Shown one piece after another: positions 55,884 to 62,753 of a DNA stretch of 64,000 bases (the first letter of the stretch is position 1; each line of letters starts with the position of its first letter). A program made the translations under genes and the position numbers. This stretch comes from Actinoplanes campanulatus (lineage in GTDB: Bacteria > Actinomycetota > Actinomycetes > Mycobacteriales > Micromonosporaceae), in assembly GCF_014647795.1 (NCBI RefSeq), contig NZ_BMPW01000020.1, positions 124,001-188,000 on the forward strand, written 5' to 3'. Below the pieces are notes generated by a model. It worked only from the letters and a program-made list of their open reading frames with translations. It was not told the origin of the DNA and did not search any database.

Positions 55884-56134
55884 GCTGCTTCACCCCACGA
55901 CCACGGCAACTCCGGCCGCCGTGCCGTCGTGCGGCACGCCACGTGCGGGCAGCCCGCCATGCGCACACAGGCGAGGCAGTCCCGGCGCTTCCCGAGCTCG
56001 CCGGCATCAGCCGCGGCGGCGCCCAGCCACTCCCAGCCCGCCCACGGCGTGTGCCCGCACACTGCGGTCGTAGCGTCGTCCTCATCGATCAGGTGCCGGA
56101 CCGCGCCACCGTCAACGAATCGCCACACGCTCAT
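55880..56134 (-). CDS. Cys-rich hypothetical protein
   Basis: An 84-residue protein, ATG in ATGA overlap. SVWRFVDGGAVRHLIDEDDA and KRRDCLACVRMAGCPHVACR contain several Cys and one His that may form a zinc site. Unknown function. Confidence 0.55.
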   Translation of the reverse strand: MSVWRFVDGGAVRHLIDEDDATTAVCGHTPWAGWEWLGAAAADAGELGKRRDCLACVRMAGCPHVACRTTARRPELPWSWGEAA

Positions 56135-56739
56135 GACGGCCACCCGCATCCGCAGCTGACCTGCTCGCCGTCACCGCGCCGCAGGTGATTCCACGCATGA
56201 AACGGGCACGGCTCCACCAGCCCCTCGCCGGGCGCATGCCGGACCGCACCCCACCGCGGGTTGTACGCCCCGCCCGACGCCCTGCCGGACAACACCAGCC
56301 CACACGCCAGACACCGGACGACGTTCCGCGAGTTCGGCACCGGCACCCACAGCCCCGAATCGCCCGACCCCGGGCACACTGCTGGCGGTGTCGACCAGCG
56401 CGGATCAAACCGCAACCGCGGCATCCCGGCCGGGAGTTCGTCCTGGCCGGCGCCCAGCGCCTTGCCGACGCAGATCGCACACACGTCGTCGTTGCCGATG
56501 TCGTCGGCGAGTAGCGGAGGCCCGGCCTTGGCGTTGCGGTCGGAGACGAACGTGCCGCACCACAGGTTGAACGTGCGGGCGCCGTCCTCAACCTGGTAGC
56601 CGGACCGGATGCGATGCCAACGGCTCATCCCACGGCAGCGGGCGTACCGCTCAGCACTGGTGATCGGGGTCTTCTTCTCTGGCGTACCCCACGACTGAGG
56701 TCCGGAGCTGGTGATCGGGGGCAGCAGCGCGACGGGCAT
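56131..56739 (-). CDS. Cys-rich hypothetical protein
   Basis: A 202-residue protein, ATG in TGATG overlap. CAICVGKALGAGQDE, VVRCLACGLVLSGRASG and QVSCGCGWPS are spaced zinc-site candidates. YARCRGMSRWHRIRSGYQVE suggests an internal ATG could also be used. No recognised family. Confidence 0.55.
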   Translation of the reverse strand: MPVALLPPITSSGPQSWGTPEKKTPITSAERYARCRGMSRWHRIRSGYQVEDGARTFNLWCGTFVSDRNAKAGPPLLADDIGNDDVCAICVGKALGAGQDELPAGMPRLRFDPRWSTPPAVCPGSGDSGLWVPVPNSRNVVRCLACGLVLSGRASGGAYNPRWGAVRHAPGEGLVEPCPFHAWNHLRRGDGEQVSCGCGWPS

Positions 56740-56978
56740 CAGCGGTCACCGTCCTGCTGCTGCGGCACGAACTCCCACCACACCGGATCCGGTGACTGCC
56801 GCTGCTCCGGCACCAGGTCGCCGATGTGCCGGGCCGTCTCCTGCTCCAGCACCTGCCGGACCAGACGCCGGCCACGCCGCAACGCGATCTGGTCGTGCAG
56901 GACAAACACTGCGGCGATCCCGGCGGCAGGGACCGCCACCAGACCGAACGCGATCACGTAACCCCACACGCCGGTCAC
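56739..56978 (-). CDS. One-helix membrane protein
   Basis: A 79-residue protein, GTG in GTGA overlap. Residues 3-26 (GVWGYVIAFGLVAVPAAGIA) form a membrane segment followed by a basic cytoplasmic helix (LRRGRRLVRQVLEQETARHI). Part of a group of four membrane genes. Confidence 0.6.
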   Translation of the reverse strand: MTGVWGYVIAFGLVAVPAAGIAAVFVLHDQIALRRGRRLVRQVLEQETARHIGDLVPEQRQSPDPVWWEFVPQQQDGDR

Positions 56979-57202
56979 CGGTCGGCCTCCGGCATGCTGG
57001 CGGCCAGCAGCGGCACTGTGATCTGCGACTGCGCCAGAAACCCGGCCCGCTGATCGGCGACCGCCCGCCAGCGGCGGCGCCGCTCCCAGCGGACACCGGT
57101 CAGGAACGCGACCAGATGTGAGGTGCCGAGCGCTGCGGCCGCGATGACGCTCATGACTGCGGTCGGCACCGCGTCGGCCAAGAAGTGATCCCACCAGGTC
57201 AT
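56975..57202 (-). CDS. Membrane protein with basic tail
   Basis: A 75-residue protein, ATG in ATGA overlap. ADAVPTAVMSVIAAAALGTS and HLVAFLTGVRWERRRRWRAV form one long or two short membrane segments and a positively charged stop-transfer region. Confidence 0.6.
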   Translation of the reverse strand: MTWWDHFLADAVPTAVMSVIAAAALGTSHLVAFLTGVRWERRRRWRAVADQRAGFLAQSQITVPLLAASMPEADR

Positions 57203-57735
57203 TCGCCCGGATCCCCCAGACGGCGACGGATCTCACCGGTCGTCTCCGACCGATCCCAGTGAGCCGTCTCCCACTGCGCCTGGCGGGCAGCTTCCGGCGA
57301 CACCAGGTACGCCTCCACCTGGCCCGCGAAAGACTGGCCGGCCTGTTCTTGCTGGCGGCCGGTGATCCAGCGCCCGTTCTGCTGATTCGCGACCCTGGAC
57401 ACGCTGTCGAACCAGTCATCGTTCGGGCGGTTACTCGCCACCCACCGGCCCGGACGGGCCTCGTTCACCGGCGTCGGAACGTCGCCGCCCACGCTCTCGG
57501 CAACATCCATCAGGTCGTCCGGCTCGTCCTCGTCCTCGTCGTCGGGGCTGTCGAGCGCCTCACACGACCCGCAGCACGACCACGGCCGGTCATGCTCAAC
57601 CCGGTACTGGCCCAGCCACCACCACACGACGAACCCGACGAACACGGCGGCAGCGAACACCGCGGCGATACTCACCTTGACGAAACCCGGATCCATCGCG
57701 AACAACACAGCCGGTGGAACGTCGAGGCTGGTCAT
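57199..57735 (-). CDS. Membrane-anchored acidic protein
   Basis: A 178-residue protein from ATG 57735 (ATGA). Residues about 20-42 (SIAAVFAAAVFVGFVVWWWL) span the membrane, then CCGSC and a Glu/Asp-rich stretch (DDEDEDEPDDLMD), and a soluble C-terminal domain with WFDSVSRVANQQNGRWITGR. Unknown function. Confidence 0.65.
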   Translation of the reverse strand: MTSLDVPPAVLFAMDPGFVKVSIAAVFAAAVFVGFVVWWWLGQYRVEHDRPWSCCGSCEALDSPDDEDEDEPDDLMDVAESVGGDVPTPVNEARPGRWVASNRPNDDWFDSVSRVANQQNGRWITGRQQEQAGQSFAGQVEAYLVSPEAARQAQWETAHWDRSETTGEIRRRLGDPGE

Positions 57736-57923
57736 GGCTGGCCTCCCCACACCACACGAGCTGCGGTCTGAGCGCTGGACGGCAACGGCAGCCGAACGGT
57801 CGGGCCGTTCAACTCCGCCAAGTCACGCGCCCGGAACTCGACGTGCACGATGTCGGGCTGGACATCTCCGGGGTCGGGCTGACGGTGCCGGCCGCTGTAA
57901 ATGGGCTGGGTCGGGACAGGCAT
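57732..57923 (-). CDS. 63-residue hypothetical protein
   Basis: ATG at 57923 after CGAGGAG. PVPTQPIYSGRHRQPDPGDV then IVHVEFRARDLAELNGPTVR. Coupled to the following membrane gene. The 60 bases before it show no feature. Confidence 0.5.
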   Translation of the reverse strand: MPVPTQPIYSGRHRQPDPGDVQPDIVHVEFRARDLAELNGPTVRLPLPSSAQTAARVVWGGQP

Positions 57924-57983
57924 GGCAGGCTCCTCGAGGACAAAGGGAGCGGACAAGAAGACGTGCGAGGGCGGGTCCGTCGG

Positions 57984-58226
57984 CTAGCGGCGGTCGTCGT
58001 GAAACACCGGGCGCACCCGGTCGGAAAACTGCTGCCACAGCGGCTGCGAATCAGGGGAGCGGCGACGCTGGCGAGGCGGCACCGGATTGAAGCCGTCCGA
58101 GATGGCAGGCCGGAACGCGTTGTCCACGAGTGCCTGCCGCTGGCACACCAGATAGGCGCGGCGGCGCGTGACCAAGCGGCCCACGAGCGCACCAACCAGG
58201 AAGGCAACGATGACGGCGGCAATCAT
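57984..58226 (-). CDS. Small membrane protein
   Basis: An 80-residue protein, ATG in ATGA overlap. MIAAVIVAFLVGALVGRLVT is an N-terminal membrane anchor; the rest is Arg/Gln-rich. It follows the TGT/DpdA-like gene. Confidence 0.6.
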   Translation of the reverse strand: MIAAVIVAFLVGALVGRLVTRRRAYLVCQRQALVDNAFRPAISDGFNPVPPRQRRRSPDSQPLWQQFSDRVRPVFHDDRR

Positions 58227-59080
58227 GCAGCTGCCCCCGTCCCCGCCCACAACGGCAAGGCAGGCTGGAACGCCTCTTCCTGACCGGCGAGCGAGCCGAG
58301 CATCTCCGCCCGCCACTTGAGCGCGTAACGGAGACAGTTGGCGCAGTTCTTGTGCCCGACGCATCCCGGCAGCCGCTCGGCACGCCGCGCCTGAAACGAC
58401 CAGGCCATACTGTCCGCGCTCGACAGGTAGCGGCCATACCGGCGCAGCCCGACCGACTTCACACCGAAGCCGTGCATGTCGATGTCCAACACGGACAGAG
58501 TTTCGAAGATCTCACCGATCTCATCCGTAGCCTGCCGCCGGCACACCGATCCCACGCCGACCACCGGAAAGTGGGTCAGATCCACCCCGGCGTCGGCGTA
58601 CATGTCCGCGCACCGCAAATAGTCGGCAAGCCGCCAGCCCTGCAGCACAGGCATGAACACACAGAACTCGGGAGCCGACCGCAACTCGTCCGATGGGTCG
58701 ATGGCCTGCCACATCGCCCGTAGTTCCAGGAAGTTCGCGACCGTCCGCCGCTGATGCTCCTCCACCGACAGGCCCGTCTTCGCCAGCATGAACGGCTCTG
58801 CCATCCAGTCTTGAGGCGCCGCCCATCCCAGCAAGCCGATCTCGTCGTCGTACCGCTGCACCGCAGCCACATACTCGGCCGGGCTGGTCCGCCACTCCCC
58901 GAACATCGACAACTCCGAGAAGCCGCCGGAATCAAGCGCCCACCGCACCCGCGCCTTCGGCAGCGACTTGCGGCCGGCGAGGCGGCGGTGGGAGATGAAC
59001 AGGTTGGCGTCGCGGGGGAGTGCAGGTGATGCCAGCCAGTGCGGCTGATGGGTACCGAGGTAGAAGCACAGGTCACTCAC
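58223..59080 (-). CDS. TGT/DpdA-like protein
   Basis: A 285-residue protein, GTG at 59080 in GTGA overlap. RWALDSGGFSELSMFGEW carries D50 in a tRNA-guanine transglycosylase-type SGGF loop; WAAPQDWMAEPFML supplies a second Asp; FPVVGVGSVCRRQ and HGFGVKSVG are Gly-rich TGT-like loops; and a C-terminal C240, C246, C249 set in GCVGHKNCANCLRYALKW may bind zinc. This is the actinophage group related to DpdA, which inserts 7-deazaguanine bases into DNA. No preQ0 biosynthesis genes were recognised in the window. Confidence 0.7.
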   Translation of the reverse strand: MSDLCFYLGTHQPHWLASPALPRDANLFISHRRLAGRKSLPKARVRWALDSGGFSELSMFGEWRTSPAEYVAAVQRYDDEIGLLGWAAPQDWMAEPFMLAKTGLSVEEHQRRTVANFLELRAMWQAIDPSDELRSAPEFCVFMPVLQGWRLADYLRCADMYADAGVDLTHFPVVGVGSVCRRQATDEIGEIFETLSVLDIDMHGFGVKSVGLRRYGRYLSSADSMAWSFQARRAERLPGCVGHKNCANCLRYALKWRAEMLGSLAGQEEAFQPALPLWAGTGAAA

Positions 59081-59205
59081 GACTGGCCTCCGGTCGGCCG
59101 GCGAACCTCAGCGATCAGTTCCGCCAGCTCAGCCACGCTGTACGGCGGCACGTTCTTGCGGCTACGGCGAATTCGCCACGCACGCCACCACCGGTGGGCG
59201 CTCAT
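59077..59205 (-). CDS. 42-residue basic peptide between DNA-modification genes
   Basis: ATG overlaps the methyltransferase stop (ATGA) and its own stop overlaps the DpdA-like start (GTGA). MSAHRWWRAWRIRRSRKNVP, then PPYSVAELAELIAEVRRP: basic, two aromatic-rich turns and one helix. Probably a genuine coupled micro-protein, possibly a partner of one of the enzymes. Confidence 0.5.
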   Translation of the reverse strand: MSAHRWWRAWRIRRSRKNVPPYSVAELAELIAEVRRPTGGQS

Positions 59206-60917
59206 GCGGACACCGCCAGCTCGCGCGGCTCGACGAAGCGGTCCAGGTCCTCACCGGTGATGCACTCGACGAGCGCGGACATGATGACTTCGGCGACTGG
59301 TGCGGTGACCGCGTTCCCGAACAACTTGACCTTTGTCCGCTTGTCCTTGACCGAGGTCTGGTAGGACGGGTCGAACGCCATCGCCCGCGCGATCTCGTGG
59401 GGCTCCAGCATGCGAAATAGCACGTCATCCAAGTCGAGACCGCTGGCCAGCGCATCTAGATCTGGTGTGGCGACCGCATACTTGTCCTTCGTCGTCAACG
59501 TGCCGATCGGCCCGGACGCCGGGATCGCCGATGTGGACGCCCCGTAGTAAGGCACCAGCAGCGACTGATGCCCCGCCGTCGTGATCGAACGAACCGGCTC
59601 GGTGGCCGGCGTCGACAGATACCCGGCGTCACCGCGGGCCGTGTTGTTCCGCATCACCAGCGGCGGCAGCGCCAGCCCGTGATGGTTACCGGAGGCGGTG
59701 ACAGTGGTCAGCGGATCCTGAACCGACCGGGCACGTTCCTTGTCCCCGCCACCACGCAGCGGCGTGATGAACGGCGGCAGCGACGCCACCCCGTCACACT
59801 CGCGGGTTGTCCGGGTCGGCATCGGGTCCAGAGACGATGTCGGCTTGTCCCGCCACGTCCCACCAGCCGGCGCCAGAAACGGCGGGAACGCAAACCCCGT
59901 CTCGTTGCGGCACGTTTGCGTACGCAGCGGCTCCGACGCGGGCAGCGCCTTCTTGCCGTCCCGGCCCTCGACCGGCACCATCAGCGGCGCCCAATACCGG
60001 CGAACACCAGCCCGGATCCGGTCCAGCGTCGCCTCGGCCAGCGGGTCCATCTTCAGCTTCGCCCGGTCCCCGATGCGAGTGCCCGGAATCGTCGGGTCGA
60101 TCGCTGCCAGCGCGGGCAGCGTCTCCGGGCGAAGCAGCTGGCCCCGGCATGACACGCGAGGACAGACGTAAACGTACTGCTGCTGGTATCGGCCCATGTC
60201 GTTGCCGGGTTTCTTGAACACCTGCACCGCCTGGACCTGCTCGTCACAGGACGGGCACCAGGCGTGCGGGCGCAGCCACTTGTCGAAGTCCGGGCGCCGG
60301 CCGAGGCTCTTGTGCCAGTAGGCGAGGTACAGGCGGTCGCGGGACTGTGGGGCCTGCAACGAGCGAACTGGCTGGGCGTGCATGGAGTTGAACGCGATGA
60401 TCCGGATTTCGTAGCCGAGCTTGACAATCTCGTTGAACCAGTCGTCCCACTCGTGCCACTTGCGGCACTGGATGACGTTCTCCATCATTCCCGCCAGCAC
60501 TGGCTTGCCACGCTCGATCATCGCCCGCAGGTAGCGGGGGACTTCCTTCATCAGCAGCCGCGAGCGCTTGTACTCCTCGAGGCGCTTCTTCAGCTTCGGA
60601 TCCGGTTCGGTCTCGGCCACCTCGAACAGGGTCTGCACCTCGGCGTTGGCCCGGTCGAAATCGCGGCGGACACCGTTCGCGTCGGTCCAGGCAGGACAGG
60701 CCGGCGAGGCGGAGAACAGTTCCGCGTACGGCATCTTGTCGACAGGCAGTTTGGTGATGTCGGCCTGGAAGTGCCTGGCGCCGGGGAAGTTCAGGGTGTG
60801 CGAGTCGACGGCATGCTTGTCGTGGTTGGCCGCCGCGTAGATCTCGACACCGGGCACGTAAGAGGCGCCGTGGCTGGTGCCACCGACACCGGCGAACTCG
60901 TCGTAGACGCGCAGCAT
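59202..60917 (-). CDS. DNA cytosine-C5 methyltransferase
   Basis: A 571-residue protein, ATG in TGATG overlap. Motif I DEFAGVGG (6-13), motif IV SPACPAW with catalytic Cys74, motif VI ENV (146-148), motif VIII QSRDR (191-195) and a C-terminal GN in FGNAV (533-537). A Cys4 zinc-like insert (C221, C224, C252, C257) and a long variable segment (about 300-500, with repeated Pro/Thr-rich pieces such as PLTTVTASGNHHGLALPP) form the target recognition region. Probably protects or marks phage DNA. Confidence 0.92.
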   Translation of the reverse strand: MLRVYDEFAGVGGTSHGASYVPGVEIYAAANHDKHAVDSHTLNFPGARHFQADITKLPVDKMPYAELFSASPACPAWTDANGVRRDFDRANAEVQTLFEVAETEPDPKLKKRLEEYKRSRLLMKEVPRYLRAMIERGKPVLAGMMENVIQCRKWHEWDDWFNEIVKLGYEIRIIAFNSMHAQPVRSLQAPQSRDRLYLAYWHKSLGRRPDFDKWLRPHAWCPSCDEQVQAVQVFKKPGNDMGRYQQQYVYVCPRVSCRGQLLRPETLPALAAIDPTIPGTRIGDRAKLKMDPLAEATLDRIRAGVRRYWAPLMVPVEGRDGKKALPASEPLRTQTCRNETGFAFPPFLAPAGGTWRDKPTSSLDPMPTRTTRECDGVASLPPFITPLRGGGDKERARSVQDPLTTVTASGNHHGLALPPLVMRNNTARGDAGYLSTPATEPVRSITTAGHQSLLVPYYGASTSAIPASGPIGTLTTKDKYAVATPDLDALASGLDLDDVLFRMLEPHEIARAMAFDPSYQTSVKDKRTKVKLFGNAVTAPVAEVIMSALVECITGEDLDRFVEPRELAVSA

Positions 60918-61111
60918 CAGGCCGCCTCGCTTGCAAGCGTCCAGTTGGCCGGCTGCCGCGCCTGGCGCATCCAGTCGGACTCGGAGGCGCGCCGCTGCCG
61001 GTCGTGGACCACGTAGTCGGGGCAGCAGGTGGTGCCGCAGTCACAGACCGTGCCAATGTGGGCGGGTGCCGTGGGCGGCATCGTCAGCGTGCGGCTATCG
61101 TGATAGGACAT
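60917..61111 (-). CDS. Small Cys-containing protein
   Basis: A 64-residue protein with ATG at 61111. IGTVCDCGTTCCPDYVVHDR has a compact Cys cluster. The C-terminal SDWMRQARQPANWTLASE is helical. Coupled to the methyltransferase. Unknown function. Confidence 0.55.
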   Translation of the reverse strand: MSYHDSRTLTMPPTAPAHIGTVCDCGTTCCPDYVVHDRQRRASESDWMRQARQPANWTLASEAA

Positions 61112-61145
61112 TCATCCTCATCTCATGGCTGAGGGTGGATAGGAG

Positions 61146-61171
61146 CGGCTCCCGGGCAGGGGAGCCGTTTT
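61146..61171 (+). terminator. Terminator-like stem on the plus strand
   Basis: CGGCTCCC (61146-61153) and GGGAGCCG (61160-61167) form an eight-base stem; followed on the plus strand by TTTT. No plus-strand gene is seen upstream within 500 bases, so it may end antisense transcripts, or act as a processing stem in the leftward mRNA. Confidence 0.45.
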
Positions 61172-61176
61172 CGCGT

Positions 61177-61389
61177 CTAGGAGCCGAAGTTGCGGACAGG
61201 GCCGCCGGCCGGAAACCCGAGGGCGCGCAGGAACCGGCGGGCGTCGTCCTCGTCCGCGTGGAACACCGGGTAGTCGCCGCCGACCTCGACCAGGTAGCCG
61301 CCGGACTGCAGTTGGTAGATGGTGCCGGCCTCGCGGGTGATCGACGGCCAGGAGGCGACACGGGCGTCGGCGGTAGTCGGGGCGGTCAT
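61177..61389 (-). CDS. 70-residue hypothetical protein
   Basis: ATG in TGATG overlap. WPSITREAGTIYQLQSGGYL, VEVGGDYPVFHADEDDARRF and LRALGF suggest a small alpha/beta domain. Unknown function. Confidence 0.6.
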   Translation of the reverse strand: MTAPTTADARVASWPSITREAGTIYQLQSGGYLVEVGGDYPVFHADEDDARRFLRALGFPAGGPVRNFGS

Positions 61390-61721
61390 CACTTCACCGC
61401 CCACAGGCGCCGATTCAGCCGGTCCGGCTGCAACTGATCACGGAGAAACGCCTCGGCCAGCGCATCGTCGGTAAGGTCGCCATCCGGGCCGAGCCGGTGG
61501 AGAAGGTCCTGAACCTGCTCCCGGGTCATGCTGAGCGTGTCGTCGTAGTCGATGTGCGCGACCACGCGTTCACGGCAGGCTGCGACAAGGGAGGCCAGGC
61601 CGATCCCTGCGACAGGGGCCACGTCGGGAAGTGGGAAGCAGAGGCGCCCGGCCTGGACGTCATCGATGAACTTGTGAACGGCGGCACCGTCAACGGGGAC
61701 GCGGACGCTGAGGCGGGTCAT
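61389..61721 (-). CDS. 110-residue hypothetical protein
   Basis: ATG in ATGA overlap. RLSVRVPVDGAAVHKFIDDV and VAGIGLASLVAACRERVVAH with IDYDDTLSMTREQVQDLLHR. Mixed alpha/beta. Unknown function. Confidence 0.55.
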   Translation of the reverse strand: MTRLSVRVPVDGAAVHKFIDDVQAGRLCFPLPDVAPVAGIGLASLVAACRERVVAHIDYDDTLSMTREQVQDLLHRLGPDGDLTDDALAEAFLRDQLQPDRLNRRLWAVK

Positions 61722-61894
61722 GCGGCCCACCTCGCCGGCTGGGTCGCTGCGTGTTGCGCCGCTTGTGTGGCAATCAACTGCTCGGGCTTGACGATCCGCC
61801 GGAGTGTGGTGATCTGGCCGGTGGTGAGCGCGGGCGCCTCGGCGACGGCGATCTGCACCATGCGGCGGGTTTCGGCGTCGAGGACGGCCATCAT
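61718..61894 (-). CDS. 58-residue hypothetical protein
   Basis: ATG in ATGA overlap with the Cro-like gene. MMAVLDAETRRMVQIAVAEA then LTTGQITTLRRIVKPEQLIA: helical. It is coupled to the Cro-like protein and may be a partner. Confidence 0.55.
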   Translation of the reverse strand: MMAVLDAETRRMVQIAVAEAPALTTGQITTLRRIVKPEQLIATQAAQHAATQPARWAA

Positions 61895-62148
61895 GCGGCG
61901 GGCCACAGGTCGTCGATGTCGCGGCCGAGGCGGGCGGCGATCCGGCGGGCGGTGGTGAGTTTGGGCTCGATGCGGCCGGCGAGGTAGTGGTCGACGTTGC
62001 GGCGGGTGGTTCCGAGTAGCTGGGCTTGCGCGTCGCCGGTGGTGGCGCCTTTGGCTTTGAGCGCGTCTTCGAAGAGCGCCTTGTTGACGTGCAGGCGGGG
62101 CGGTGCATCGTTGGTGATGCAGTGCGAGCGCCTCTTTGCGTCACTCAT
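61891..62148 (-). CDS. Cro-like HTH protein
   Basis: An 85-residue protein. KGATTGDAQAQLLGTTRRNV, DHYLAGRIEPKLTTARRIAA and RLGRDIDDLW match the HTH of Cro/C1-type phage regulators. No ribosome binding site, and an operator overlaps the first codons, so leaderless or tightly autoregulated expression is likely. It is first in a long leftward operon and divergent from the repressor, as Cro is in lambda. Confidence 0.75.
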   Translation of the reverse strand: MSDAKRRSHCITNDAPPRLHVNKALFEDALKAKGATTGDAQAQLLGTTRRNVDHYLAGRIEPKLTTARRIAARLGRDIDDLWPAA

Positions 62149-62155
62149 GCCGCAA
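62136..62155. promoter_or_regulatory. Operator 1 at the Cro-like start
   Basis: TTGCGTCA-ctca-TGCCGCAA, an 8-4-8 inverted repeat covering the first codons of the Cro-like gene. Confidence 0.65.
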
Positions 62156-62174
62156 GCATGCCGCTGTTTGGGTG

Positions 62175-62194
62175 TTGCGTCAATAGTGATGCAG
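62175..62194. promoter_or_regulatory. Operator 2
   Basis: TTGCGTCA-atag-TGATGCAG, same 8-4-8 layout and left half identical to operator 1. Confidence 0.65.
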
Positions 62195-62298
62195 GAGTTG
62201 CCCCGTCCGTGGCCTGCGCATCCTTATTGATCGATGGATTGGCAGTCTGATGTCGTACGTGGACTGGTACTGTGACGGTGACCAGGGGCGCTTCGGCG

Positions 62299-62318
62299 TT
62301 GCATCACTCATGCACGGG
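62299..62318. promoter_or_regulatory. Operator 3 (degenerate)
   Basis: TTGCATCA-ctca-TGCACGGG; left half conserved with one change, right half degenerate. Confidence 0.45.
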
Positions 62319-62359
62319 GTGATCCGAATGCACACGATCCCGGCCGGACTCCACTATCG

Positions 62360-62379
62360 TTGCGTCATGCGTGACGCAG
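62360..62379. promoter_or_regulatory. Operator 4 at the repressor start
   Basis: TTGCGTCA-tgcg-TGACGCAG; nearly perfect palindrome that overlaps the repressor start codon, which predicts autorepression. A TATCGT -10-like hexamer ends at 62360, seven bases before the ATG. Confidence 0.65.
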
Positions 62380-62753
62380 ATGTGCCGAGCTTCAGCAGCC
62401 TCGTCCAAGACGGCCGCAAGACCAAAGGCTGGTCACAAGACGAACTCGAAGCCCACTCCGGCGTCAGCCGCGCCACCATCAGCCGCATCGAACGCGGACT
62501 CACCGACACCCCCGACGCCGACCACGTCCGCGCCCTCTGCCGCTCCCTGAACATCGACCCCCGCCAAGCCGCCGTCAGCCTCGGCTACCTCACCCTCGAC
62601 GAGATCCAGCCCCTCGCACCACTACCACCCAAAATCAAAGAGGTCCTCGACATCCTCGAGGACCCCCGCGTCAGCGACACCGACAAACAACAGTGGATCG
62701 ACTACCTCGTTTACCTTCGCGCCAGGTCGAAATCAGCCACCGACGCCAGCTAG
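62367..62753 (+). CDS. Phage repressor, XRE-type
   Basis: A 128-residue protein from ATG 62367. SSLVQDGRKTKGWSQDELEA, HSGVSRATISRIERGLTDTP form a full XRE helix-turn-helix with recognition helix SRATISRIE. The second half is helical (KIKEVLDILEDPRVSDTDKQ), perhaps for dimer formation; there is no LexA-like peptidase. No ribosome binding site is present and a -10-like hexamer is close, so the mRNA may be leaderless. Overlaps the convergent integrase gene end by 21 bases. Confidence 0.8.
   Translation: MRDADVPSFSSLVQDGRKTKGWSQDELEAHSGVSRATISRIERGLTDTPDADHVRALCRSLNIDPRQAAVSLGYLTLDEIQPLAPLPPKIKEVLDILEDPRVSDTDKQQWIDYLVYLRARSKSATDAS

Noticed and set aside
58223-59080. Bacterial housekeeping tRNA-guanine transglycosylase
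   Set aside because: The protein is about 100 residues shorter than Tgt, lacks the usual order of Tgt motifs, and sits in a phage operon beside a DNA methyltransferase, so a DpdA-like phage enzyme is more likely.
60264-61016. 250-codon plus-strand frame opposite the methyltransferase
   Set aside because: Antisense to a gene with all expected C5 methyltransferase motifs; no start signal.
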